Assembly (NCBI GenBank): GCA_903856995.1
Contig: CAIODK010000080.1
Location: 1-16,744 of the forward strand
DNA from: an uncultured Burkholderiales bacterium
GTDB lineage: Bacteria; Pseudomonadota; Gammaproteobacteria; Burkholderiales; Burkholderiaceae_C
DNA: 16,744 bases
Direction of reading: 5' to 3'
In this document: piece after piece, positions 6,811 to 13,542 of the stretch
How positions within the stretch are numbered: the first letter of the stretch is position 1
How the letters are laid out: each line of letters opens with the position of its first letter
The notes under the pieces: model-generated
The model's database searches: none
Told to the model about the DNA's origin: nothing
What the model saw: the letters and a program-made list of their open reading frames with translations, nothing else
Program-made: the position numbers and the translations under genes

Positions 6811-7703
6811 GCGACCTCCGACGATTGTTCGTCTTGCCGCGTTTGGCAGTAATCGGAATCTGAGCACACATGCATGCGACCACCGGCATCGTCGGTGATG
6901 ATTTCGTCTAGGAACGATTCGGTCGCGCCGCACTGGGAACACGCCGCATTCCATTTTTGAATTTCAAACGGATGGTCTTCAAACGCCAAGCTCTCCACCG
7001 CTGTGTAGGGAGGCACGGCGTAAATGCGTTTTTCGCGGCCCGCACCAAACAGCTGTAAGGCGGGGTTCATGTGCATCTTGGGGTTGTCAAACTTGGGGTT
7101 GGGCGAGGGCGACATGATGTAGCGGTGGTTCACCATGACGGGGTAGTCATAGGTGGTCGCGATGTGGCCGTAGCGTGCGATGTCTTCGTACAGCTTGACG
7201 TGCATCAGACCGTATTCGGCCAAGCCATGCAGCGTGCGTGTTTCGGTTTCGCGTGGCTCCAAGCGTTGCATGGGTTCAGGCACGGGCACTTGAAACACGA
7301 TGATTTGGCCTTCGACCAAAGGCTTTTCAGGGATACGGTGGCGCGTTTGGATCAACGTGGCTTCGTGGGTGCGCGTGGTGGTGTTCACGCCTGCGGTGCG
7401 CTCAAAGAAACGTCGGATGTTCACGGCGTTGACCGTGTCGTCCGAGCCCTGGTCAATCACCTTCAGGGTGTCGTCTGGCCCGATGACCGAGGCGGTCACC
7501 TGTATGCCACCGGTGCCCCAGCCGTAGGGCAATGGCATTTCGCGTGAACCAAACGGCACTTGGTAGCCGGGGATGGCCACGGCTTTGAGAATGCTGCGGC
7601 GAATCATGCGCTTGGTGCGCTCGTCCAGGTACGCGAAGTTCACCTCAGGTGCGGTGTCTTGAGAAGTTGTGGTGCTGTCCGCTGACGTTTGGGGCGTGTT
7701 CAT
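6807..7703 (-). CDS. phnJ: C-P lyase, radical SAM enzyme PhnJ
   Basis: The C-P bond-cleaving radical S-adenosylmethionine enzyme. It converts ribose 1-alkylphosphonate 5-phosphate to ribose 1,2-cyclic phosphate 5-phosphate plus the alkane. Its 298 residues include the unusual C-terminal iron-sulfur site C255-x2-C258 and C280, and the catalytic thiyl cysteine C286 (HVCSDSDYC). These equal E. coli C241, C244, C266 and C272 with a constant offset of 14. The glycine that carries the radical, E. coli G32, corresponds to G46 in IPGYQVPFGSREMP. The offset comes from an extra Ser/Thr-rich N-terminal stretch. All catalytic residues are intact. The start overlaps the phnI stop by four bases; the stop overlaps the acetyltransferase start. 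Confidence 0.97.
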   Translation of the reverse strand: MNTPQTSADSTTTSQDTAPEVNFAYLDERTKRMIRRSILKAVAIPGYQVPFGSREMPLPYGWGTGGIQVTASVIGPDDTLKVIDQGSDDTVNAVNIRRFFERTAGVNTTTRTHEATLIQTRHRIPEKPLVEGQIIVFQVPVPEPMQRLEPRETETRTLHGLAEYGLMHVKLYEDIARYGHIATTYDYPVMVNHRYIMSPSPNPKFDNPKMHMNPALQLFGAGREKRIYAVPPYTAVESLAFEDHPFEIQKWNAACSQCGATESFLDEIITDDAGGRMHVCSDSDYCQTRQDEQSSEVA

Positions 7704-8809
7704 GCTTGCTCCTCTGGGGTATCGCTGCCGTGTTGGCTAGCGCGCATCTTGCGCACCAGCTCGAGCTCGGACTGAAAGTCCACGTAGTGCGGCAGCTTCA
7801 AATGCTGCACAAATCCCGAGGCCTCAAGGCTGTCGCTGTGCGACAGCACAAACTCTTGCATTTGTGCGGGCGACTCAATGGCCTCGCCCAACTCGTCGGC
7901 ACGTAGGGCGCGGTCTACCAAACTCATGGCCATGGCTTTGCGTTCGCTGTGGCCAAAGGCCAAGCCGTAGCCGCGTGTGAATTTGGGTGGCTCAGTTTTG
8001 CTACCGCCAAACTGGTTGACCATTTCACATTCGGTGATTTCGATGTCACCGATCGAGATGGCAAAGCCAAGTTCTTCGGGTTCTATCTCGACCTCGATTT
8101 GGCCCATGCGCACCTCGCCCACAAACGGGTGGGTGTGTGAATAGCCACGTTGGGTGGAATAGGCCATGGCCAGCAAAAAGCCTTCGTCACCGCGTGCGAT
8201 GTTTTGCAAGCGTGTGGCGCGGTCTGCCGGAAAGCGCAAGGGCACGCGTGTCAGGTCCATGGGGTCGGGGTCGTGTGCGGGGCAAGGGAAGGTTTCAATC
8301 AAACCTTCTTGGTTCAGCAAGTCGACCACGCGGGGCACGGAGTCGGGTTGGGTGCTTGGGGTAGCCACATCCGCTGCTGGTTTAGCGTCATTTACCTGTG
8401 CATTGGCCAGCAGGGTGAAGTCCAGCAGTCGCTGGGTGTAGTCGTACGTGGGGCCCAATACTTGGCCGCCGGGCAGGTCTTTGAAAGTGGCGGAAATGCG
8501 GCGGTCAAGTTGCATGCGTGCGGTGTCCAGCGCACAGGTGTTGCCCAAACGCGGCAAGGTGGCTCGGTAGGCACGCAGCAAAAAGATGGCTTCGACCAAA
8601 TCGCCGCTGGCTTGCTTGATAGCGAGTGCCGCGAGTTCGGGGTCGTACACCGAGCCCTCGGTCATCACGCGGTCCACCGACAGCTTGAGCTGTTGGCGAA
8701 TTTGATCGACGGTGAGTTCGGGTTGGCTGGTGTCACCACGTCGCTGCTCGGCGAGCAAGTTGTAGCTGTTGAGGATGGCGGTTTCACCGCCTTTGACGGC
8801 CACGTACAT
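7700..8809 (-). CDS. phnI: C-P lyase core component PhnI
   Basis: A 369-residue core subunit of the C-P lyase complex. In E. coli, PhnI is the nucleosidase which, with PhnG, PhnH and PhnL, replaces adenine of ATP by a phosphonate. The N-terminus MYVAVKGGETAILNSYNLL is the diagnostic PhnI opening, followed by VMTEGSVYDPELAALAIKQ, YSTQRGYSHTHPFVGEVRMG and a conserved C-terminal region with YGLAFGHSERKAM and LPHYVDFQSELELVRKMR. Length is close to E. coli PhnI. The start follows the phnH stop with one base between (TGACATG), with a GGAGG inside the phnH end as ribosome-binding site; the stop overlaps phnJ by four bases. Confidence 0.95.
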   Translation of the reverse strand: MYVAVKGGETAILNSYNLLAEQRRGDTSQPELTVDQIRQQLKLSVDRVMTEGSVYDPELAALAIKQASGDLVEAIFLLRAYRATLPRLGNTCALDTARMQLDRRISATFKDLPGGQVLGPTYDYTQRLLDFTLLANAQVNDAKPAADVATPSTQPDSVPRVVDLLNQEGLIETFPCPAHDPDPMDLTRVPLRFPADRATRLQNIARGDEGFLLAMAYSTQRGYSHTHPFVGEVRMGQIEVEIEPEELGFAISIGDIEITECEMVNQFGGSKTEPPKFTRGYGLAFGHSERKAMAMSLVDRALRADELGEAIESPAQMQEFVLSHSDSLEASGFVQHLKLPHYVDFQSELELVRKMRASQHGSDTPEEQA

Positions 8810-8810
8810 G

Positions 8811-9428
8811 TCAGGCCTCCTGGGTGTTCAAGATGCGCGTGGTGCGCGGCAGGCCCACCACTTGGGTGGGGGTGGTGAGAAACACATCAACGCCGCGCGG
8901 GAAGCTGGCGTGGTTGTGTTGCCATTGCTCAGTGAAATCAGGCGTCAGGCCTGTCACTTGCAAGTGGCGTTGGTCTTGGATGCCCGGGCCTTGCAGCGTC
9001 CAGCCGGACACGTCTGCATGCAGTGCAAGTGTTTCGATCACACAGGTAGCAGATTGGTCGGGGTAGGCATCACTGCCCAAGCGCAGGCTGTTCAATGCGG
9101 GCAGTGCATTGCCCAAAGCCACCCAGACAAAGTGGGCTTCGTTGGCATCGGTCACGATCTGGCAGCCGGTGTGAAAGCGCAGCCATGGCGCCGCATCACT
9201 CTGAGCCAGTGCGGGTGACAACCACAAGCGGGTGTCGGCATCAAGCAGTCCCAGCATCAGCGCTGCAGCCGCGGGTTGGCCATGCCTTGGCAGGGCGCAG
9301 TCGGTGGGCATTTGAAACGGACGACCAGGGTGCGACAGCGCATCCAGCGCGGCCCGAAACACCGCTTGGCTGCCAAAAGCTTCATGGCTAAAGCCAGCGG
9401 CGATGTGTTGTAGGTCTTGTGCTTTCAT
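8811..9428 (-). CDS. phnH: C-P lyase core component PhnH
   Basis: A 205-residue subunit of the PhnGHIJ core complex, which in E. coli binds as a homodimer-like partner and is required for the first, nucleosidase-type step. Recognisable blocks are the N-terminal FGSQAVFRAALDALSHPGRP, LMLGLLDADTRLWLS, and the C-terminal LQGPGIQDQRHLQVTGL with FPRGVDVFLTTPTQVVGLPRTT, all typical of PhnH. The ATG at 9428 overlaps the phnG stop in an ATGA. No catalytic residues of its own are expected. Confidence 0.94.
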   Translation of the reverse strand: MKAQDLQHIAAGFSHEAFGSQAVFRAALDALSHPGRPFQMPTDCALPRHGQPAAAALMLGLLDADTRLWLSPALAQSDAAPWLRFHTGCQIVTDANEAHFVWVALGNALPALNSLRLGSDAYPDQSATCVIETLALHADVSGWTLQGPGIQDQRHLQVTGLTPDFTEQWQHNHASFPRGVDVFLTTPTQVVGLPRTTRILNTQEA

Positions 9429-9922
9429 GCCTCGTCTCCTTCGTCGTCGCCACCGGCTTCGCGGGCCACGGTGAGAAAGTCCACCTTGGTGGTTTGGGCG
9501 CGTGCATGGCGCGCGGCGTGTTGTGCTTGCAGGTGTTCGCGCAGGGGGGTGAGCAGACTGGCCTCTAGCGCGGCGTGTTGTGCGGGGTCTTGCAACAAGG
9601 CATCGGCCACAGCGGCGAGTTGAGCTTGGTGGTGGTTGCGGCCCAGCACATACGACACACCCACGGGCGCGTCAGAGGCAGCCGTGTGGAGGCGTAAGGC
9701 GCAGCGGGTGACGGTAACTTCACCCAAGTTGAAGCGTTCGCCCGTGCCGCCCACGCGACCTTGCACCATCATCAAACCCGTTTCGGGGCGGCGCAGCCAC
9801 TGGGGCTGGGTGTGGGTGTGTTCAGCGAGGGCAGCGTCTAGTAATGCCTGCGGTGATCTGGCCAACAAAGCCATCCACAACTTTCGCGCGTGCGGCGATC
9901 TTTTGTCAAACGTCTGAAACAT
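9425..9922 (-). CDS. phnG: C-P lyase core component PhnG
   Basis: First gene of the catalytic block, 165 residues. PhnG is a small subunit of the C-P lyase core that packs on PhnI and is needed for its nucleosidase activity. Typical segments are the N-terminal RKLWMALLARSP, RRPETGLMMVQGRVGGTGERFNLGEVTVTRC and the mid region VGVSYVLGRNHHQAQLAAVADALLQD. The C-terminal tail is acidic (GGDDEGDEA). The ATG at 9922 is 19 bases after the predicted PhnF operator, with only a weak ribosome-binding site (AGGG further upstream). It is transcribed divergently from phnF. Confidence 0.94.
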   Translation of the reverse strand: MFQTFDKRSPHARKLWMALLARSPQALLDAALAEHTHTQPQWLRRPETGLMMVQGRVGGTGERFNLGEVTVTRCALRLHTAASDAPVGVSYVLGRNHHQAQLAAVADALLQDPAQHAALEASLLTPLREHLQAQHAARHARAQTTKVDFLTVAREAGGDDEGDEA

Positions 9923-9941
9923 CTTTATGGCACCCTATCAC

Positions 9942-9953
9942 TTGTCTATACAA
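9942..9953. promoter_or_regulatory. Predicted PhnF operator between phnG and phnF
   Basis: TTGTCTATACAA, identical over all 12 bases to the site upstream of phnC and containing the HutC-type pattern GTnTAnAC. It lies 19 bases before the phnG ATG and 43 bases before the preferred phnF ATG, so one repressor dimer could control the catalytic operon and phnF itself. On the phnG strand it again contains TATAGA, a possible -10 element. Assignment to PhnF is inferred from family pattern and position. Confidence 0.78.
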
Positions 9954-9996
9954 CTCAAACATGTGTGCAAGCTTAGGGTGCGCATGTGTAACTTTC

Positions 9997-10737
9997 ATGA
10001 CGGATGTAATTTCTTCTTCGCGTGACACAGATCGCTTTTGGTCGCGCATCGCCAACGAGCTGGCTGAGGCCATAGGTCAAGGTGTGTATGCGCCTGGCGT
10101 TCGCCTGCCGTCCGAGCACAGCTTGGCGCAGCGGTTTGGGGTGAACCGCCACACCATTCGTCGCTCCTTGGCCAGCTTGGTGCAGCGTGGCTTGGTGCAT
10201 GCCTCGCAAGGGCGAGGCACGTTTGTGGAGTCGTTTGCGGTGGATTTGGTATTGGGCAAACGCACACGCCATCGCCACAGCCTGACCCATGCCGGTTTGC
10301 GCGGCGCTCTGCAAGTGTTGCAATCTGCCGAGGTCGAGGCGGGGCCTGATGAGGCGCAGGCCTTGCGCGTGCCTGAGGGAAGCGCGCTGTTGTATTTGCA
10401 AGTGCTGGGTGAGGGCGCAGGCCAGCCTTTGCATGTGAGTGAGCGGTATTTCCCTTTGCCACGTTTCGCCAATTTGGCGGAGGTGGTGCAAAGCACAGGC
10501 TCGATCACCGAAGCCTTTGCACAGCATGGCGTGACCGATTATTTGCGGCTAGAAAGCCGCATCAGCGCAAGACTGCCTGCGAAAGACGTGGCCGAGTTGC
10601 TGGCGCAATCGGTGACACGGCCTGCTTTGCTGGTGACCAGTGTGAACGTGGACACAGGCGGCGTACCCATTGAATTTTCCAAAGCTTGGTTTGCGGGAGA
10701 CCGCGTGACATTGACGGTGAACCACCATGACGCTTGA
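9997..10737 (+). CDS. phnF: GntR/HutC-family phosphonate regulator PhnF
   Basis: A transcriptional repressor of 246 residues. The N-terminal winged helix-turn-helix (about residues 15-78) contains RLPSEHSLAQRFGVNRHTIRRSL and the wing GLVHASQGRGTFV, typical of the GntR family. The rest (about 90-240) fits a UTRA effector-binding domain (HVSERYFPLPRF, ESRISARLPAKDVAELL, SKAWFAGDRVTL). The frame is open further upstream. The ATG at 9997 gives the usual PhnF length and starts just before the domain; an ATG at 9961 (258 residues) is the alternative, and neither has a good ribosome-binding site. Transcribed divergently from phnG across a HutC-type operator, so it probably represses itself, phnG onward and phnC onward. 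The effector is unknown. It overlaps the next gene by 11 bases. Confidence 0.92.
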   Translation: MTDVISSSRDTDRFWSRIANELAEAIGQGVYAPGVRLPSEHSLAQRFGVNRHTIRRSLASLVQRGLVHASQGRGTFVESFAVDLVLGKRTRHRHSLTHAGLRGALQVLQSAEVEAGPDEAQALRVPEGSALLYLQVLGEGAGQPLHVSERYFPLPRFANLAEVVQSTGSITEAFAQHGVTDYLRLESRISARLPAKDVAELLAQSVTRPALLVTSVNVDTGGVPIEFSKAWFAGDRVTLTVNHHDA

Positions 10738-11449
10738 TGAAAAATATTTAACCATTCCCTACCGTTGTGCGGTGTACTTTGTGCCCGACATTCACAGTGC
10801 TTGGTGGCGAGCGGGCAGTGAGTGGTTGGGGCGTTGTGCAGCCACAGGGCAGCCTATGGCTCAGCCGCAGTTGGCTGGTATCTCGCCTCAAGAGCAGTGG
10901 GCTTGCACCGCAGAGCCACGCCGCTACGGTTGGCACGCCACGCTGAAAGCGCCTTTCAAAATCATGCCCGGTGAAAATTTGAGGTCTGTCATGTCTGTTC
11001 TGCGTGAGCTGGCAAAGACCTTGCCTGCGTTTGATTTGCCCGCACTGAATGTCAGTACACGCGATGGCTTTCTGGCCTTACGGCCCGATGGTGATCTTTC
11101 TCAGATCAACCGCACTGCCGCAGCATGTGTGAGAGCCTTGCATCGCTTTGCAACCCCGTTGGACGCGACTGATTTGGTGCGTCGTCGACAGGCCCCGCTC
11201 ACACCTGAGCAAGACCGTTTGTTGATGGCGTGGGGCTATCCGTATGTGTTTGATCAGTTTCAATTTCATATGTCCCTGACAGGTCGATTGGATAACATGT
11301 CTGATGATGTACGCATTGCATGGCAGCAAGCTGCTCAAGCCCACTTCGCACATCTAGGCGTGTGTCGTTTTGATCGATTGGCTTTGTTTGTCGAACCCGA
11401 ACGCGGCGCAGAAATTCAAATGCTAGAACTTGTGGCGTTAAGCGCATGA
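10727..11449 (+). CDS. DUF1045 phosphonate-operon protein, 2H-phosphoesterase-like
   Basis: A 240-residue protein of the DUF1045 family, found in phosphonate operons. Two histidine motifs, H70-A-T72 (RRYGWHATLKAPF) and H181-M-S183 (FQFHMSLTGRL), about 110 residues apart match the paired HxT/S active site of 2H phosphoesterases, which open or make cyclic phosphates. The C-P lyase pathway needs a phosphodiesterase to open ribose 1,2-cyclic phosphate 5-phosphate, done by PhnP in E. coli. No phnP is present here, and the next gene, phnN, acts right after that step. It is therefore a good candidate for the missing step, by inference from motif and context. The start overlaps phnF by 11 bases and the stop overlaps phnN by 4. 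Confidence 0.88.
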   Translation: MTLDEKYLTIPYRCAVYFVPDIHSAWWRAGSEWLGRCAATGQPMAQPQLAGISPQEQWACTAEPRRYGWHATLKAPFKIMPGENLRSVMSVLRELAKTLPAFDLPALNVSTRDGFLALRPDGDLSQINRTAAACVRALHRFATPLDATDLVRRRQAPLTPEQDRLLMAWGYPYVFDQFQFHMSLTGRLDNMSDDVRIAWQQAAQAHFAHLGVCRFDRLALFVEPERGAEIQMLELVALSA

Positions 11450-12027
11450 ACCGTCGCTTGATTTATGTCGTTGGCCCTTCGGGCGCAGGCAAAGACAGTG
11501 TGCTGTCTTGGTTGCGCGATCAAACACCAGTTTCAACGCCCGTGCACTGGGCAAGGCGTACCATCAATCGCTCCAAGTCTGACGGACCTGGTGCCGAAGA
11601 TCATGTGTGTGTTGATACGGCTGGGTTTGAGCTGTTGGTGTCTCATGATGAATTTTCTATGCACTGGGATGCGAACACGCATCGCTATGGCATACCTAAA
11701 TCAGAGCTCACCTTATTGAGGGATCCGGCTCAATGCGTTATCGTGAATGGCTCGCGAGCGCATCTGCCCATCGCAGCTCATGACTACCCCGGCTTGACTG
11801 TGTTGCACATCACGGCTGACCCAGTCGTTTTGCGAGAACGTCTTAACCGAAGAGGTCGTGAATCTGCAGAAGCGATTGAAGCCAGATTGAGTAGAAACGT
11901 TGAGTTGGCAGTGCCAAGGGGTTGTGTGCTGATTGAAATACACAATGACGCAACTTTAGACATCGCGGGTCAGCAATTGCTAGAAAGATTGCGAGAGTTT
12001 TCGTTCTGGCCAATGCAGTCAAGCTAG
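11446..12027 (+). CDS. phnN: Ribose 1,5-bisphosphate phosphokinase PhnN
   Basis: A P-loop kinase of the guanylate-kinase type, 193 residues, that phosphorylates ribose 1,5-bisphosphate to PRPP, feeding the product of C-P lyase into central metabolism. The Walker A loop is GPSGAGKDS (10-18) in the opening MNRRLIYVVGPSGAGKD; the typical ARRTINRS and a lid-like RLNRRGRESAEAIEARL follow. It is translationally coupled to the DUF1045 gene by an ATGA overlap and ends the phnF-DUF1045-phnN operon. The 33 bases to the convergent gene hold no hairpin with a T tract, so the transcript may read on. Confidence 0.93.
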   Translation: MNRRLIYVVGPSGAGKDSVLSWLRDQTPVSTPVHWARRTINRSKSDGPGAEDHVCVDTAGFELLVSHDEFSMHWDANTHRYGIPKSELTLLRDPAQCVIVNGSRAHLPIAAHDYPGLTVLHITADPVVLRERLNRRGRESAEAIEARLSRNVELAVPRGCVLIEIHNDATLDIAGQQLLERLREFSFWPMQSS

Positions 12028-12060
12028 GTATCTCTGGGGCCCCGGCACTTGATGAAGTAT

Positions 12061-13293
12061 CTATTTAATTAAAAGCATGCAGGAAACAACAGCGATGAGC
12101 ATCGACCCTAGCCCTATGGCGATGTGATGGCCATAGTTTTTGCCGCCGCTGAGATAGGCCAAGACTATTTTCGAGCTTGTACTTGACGCCAAAATGGCTA
12201 CGACGCCCCAGCGTGCATACGTCGACTGAATGGCTTCGTTATGACTGAGTTGCGCAATGCTCACTGCTGCCGCCTGAATTTCTACCAATCCCACAATCGC
12301 TGATGTGGCAAATGCGCCTGAGTCTCCAAATAGATCTCTGAGCCAAGCTGCACAAAGTGTGACAGCGCTGATTGTGATTGCAATCAACAAGGCATGCGAT
12401 GTTTTGAATGTGTGATTCGATGAGGGGGCAGGTAATTCATTCACCAATTCTGTTTGTTGCATGAGATATACCGCAACAAGCAGCAGTGCTGTTCCTGCTG
12501 CTGTCAGCTCCCATGCGACAGACAGCAGCAGTTGTGGAGCGCTAGCCGCAAGGACAAGCGCGAACAAGATCAAGGAGGACAGGGCAGAAAGTATTGCGGC
12601 TGCGCTTGCAATCGACTCCATGTTTGGTTTTTCATGCGCGGTGCGTCCAAATGCGGCAACGGCAGCTGTTGAAGATATAAATCCCGTGAAGAATCCAGCC
12701 ATCGGCAGTCCCCAGCGCACCCCCGATGCCCGCATGGCAACGTGGCCAAGCATGCCGACCCCCATGATGAGTACAACAATTTTCCACATGTTGAATGGGT
12801 TGAGTGCATTCCATGGATCAATCGCTGTGGTCGGTAAAAGCGGTAACACGACCAAGACTGAAGCACACAGCATCAATGCGTCTTCCAATTCATGTTCAGT
12901 CAATATTTCTTGACTGAATTTACGCAATGGTTTTTTGGCAAAAAGAAGGCATGCCACAACGACGCCGATTGCTGCCGCCAATGAGGGGTCTTTCATCGCT
13001 AGACCAGACAACACCATTGTCAAAAGCAACGCGAATTCACCGGTCATTCCCGGGTCTTGTGGGGCGGTTTGGCGGTAGCCCATGGCGATCAAGACGCCGG
13101 CCACCAGTATTGTTGCAATAAAAACTTGCAACCCCATGCTGAGTGTGATCGCGCCTAACAACGCCACGATGGCATGTGTTCGCAGGCCCGCTTTCATCAC
13201 GCCTGGCTTGTGTAGGCGTTCTCGGACGGTTCCAATGAGCAAACCAATGCTTAATGCCGTGATTAATCCAATGAGAGATTGATTCCAATTCAT
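12061..13293 (-). CDS. MgtC/SapB-type membrane protein with DUF4010 domain
   Basis: A 410-residue integral inner-membrane protein. The N-terminal part (about residues 1-135) has the MgtC/SapB signature LSIGLLIGTVRERLHKPG followed by GLRTHAIVALLGAITLSMG. The second half (about 165-400) is a multi-helix DUF4010 domain with GFISSTAAVAAFGR and FGDSGAFATSAIVGLVEIQAA. The transported solute, if any, is unknown. The frame can start at a TTG at 13326, but the ATG at 13293 begins the conserved domain at the usual place, and the TTG lies within a palindrome that looks like a regulatory site. It stands alone on the minus strand between the phnF operon (convergent) and ppk1 (divergent). MgtC of Salmonella has been linked to phosphate and ATP homeostasis; a link here is only suggested by position. 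Confidence 0.85.
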   Translation of the reverse strand: MNWNQSLIGLITALSIGLLIGTVRERLHKPGVMKAGLRTHAIVALLGAITLSMGLQVFIATILVAGVLIAMGYRQTAPQDPGMTGEFALLLTMVLSGLAMKDPSLAAAIGVVVACLLFAKKPLRKFSQEILTEHELEDALMLCASVLVVLPLLPTTAIDPWNALNPFNMWKIVVLIMGVGMLGHVAMRASGVRWGLPMAGFFTGFISSTAAVAAFGRTAHEKPNMESIASAAAILSALSSLILFALVLAASAPQLLLSVAWELTAAGTALLLVAVYLMQQTELVNELPAPSSNHTFKTSHALLIAITISAVTLCAAWLRDLFGDSGAFATSAIVGLVEIQAAAVSIAQLSHNEAIQSTYARWGVVAILASSTSSKIVLAYLSGGKNYGHHIAIGLGSMLIAVVSCMLLIK

Positions 13294-13324
13294 GTTTTCA
13301 TCTAAGTAAGTTTGCGTATCCGAC

Positions 13325-13350
13325 AACTTGAATCAAGTTATCGTTTAACG
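13325..13350. promoter_or_regulatory. Two adjacent palindromes upstream of the MgtC/DUF4010 gene
   Basis: AACTTGAATCAAGTT (13325-13339) is a perfect 7-bp inverted repeat around one base. CGTTTAACG (13342-13350) is a perfect 4-bp inverted repeat around one base and lies three bases further on. They begin 31 bases upstream of the preferred ATG of the membrane protein, a usual place for an operator. The regulator is unknown. Confidence 0.4.
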
Positions 13351-13474
13351 TGATTGTGCTCAGAAGAATACACAAGGTGCCGTTTGGTGTCGATGGGACT
13401 GATGATTTAGGTTACCTACTCGTTGATCGTTTCTGCGAGATTTGTTCAAAGTTTGTATGCCAATTAAAGAAATT

Positions 13475-13501
13475 TGTCATAAATGTCACGTATTTGTCAT
13501 G
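13475..13501 (+). promoter_or_regulatory. Pho-box region upstream of ppk1 (three TGTCA repeats)
   Basis: TGTCA occurs at 13475, 13484 and 13495 on the + strand. The last two are 11 bases apart, the Pho-box period, and ATGTCACGTATTTGTCATG fits the PhoB consensus at most positions. The first copy is offset by 9. It lies about 42 bases before the ppk1 ATG. TTGTCA (13494-13499) can serve as -35, though no strong -10 is evident (CAGAAT at 13519 is the best seen). PhoB control of polyphosphate kinase genes is known in other bacteria. The rest of the 13351-13470 spacer shows no gene or clear structure. Confidence 0.7.
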
Positions 13502-13542
13502 TTCAAACGTCACACTGGCAGAATGTTTAGACAGGTAAGACC

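Noticed and set aside
8150..8878. 242-codon + strand open frame opposite phnI and phnH
   Set aside because: Long antisense frames are common opposite GC-rich third-position genes; phnI and phnH on the minus strand explain the region.
9903..9920. Possible + strand Pho box TTGTCAAACGTCTGAAAC for phnF
   Set aside because: Only about 12 of 18 positions match, the second repeat is broken (CTGAAA), and it lies inside the phnG coding start where it is explained by codons.
9844..9996. N-terminal extension of phnF to 9844
   Set aside because: It would overlap the phnG coding region and the operator, and adds 51 residues not expected in PhnF.
12036..12043. GGGGCCCC palindrome after phnN as a terminator
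   Set aside because: The palindrome has no loop and no T tract follows on either strand; it cannot be supported as a terminator.
13350..13538. 62-codon + strand open frame in the ppk1 upstream spacer
   Set aside because: It runs through the Pho-box region and ends just before ppk1; composition and motifs give no support for a protein.
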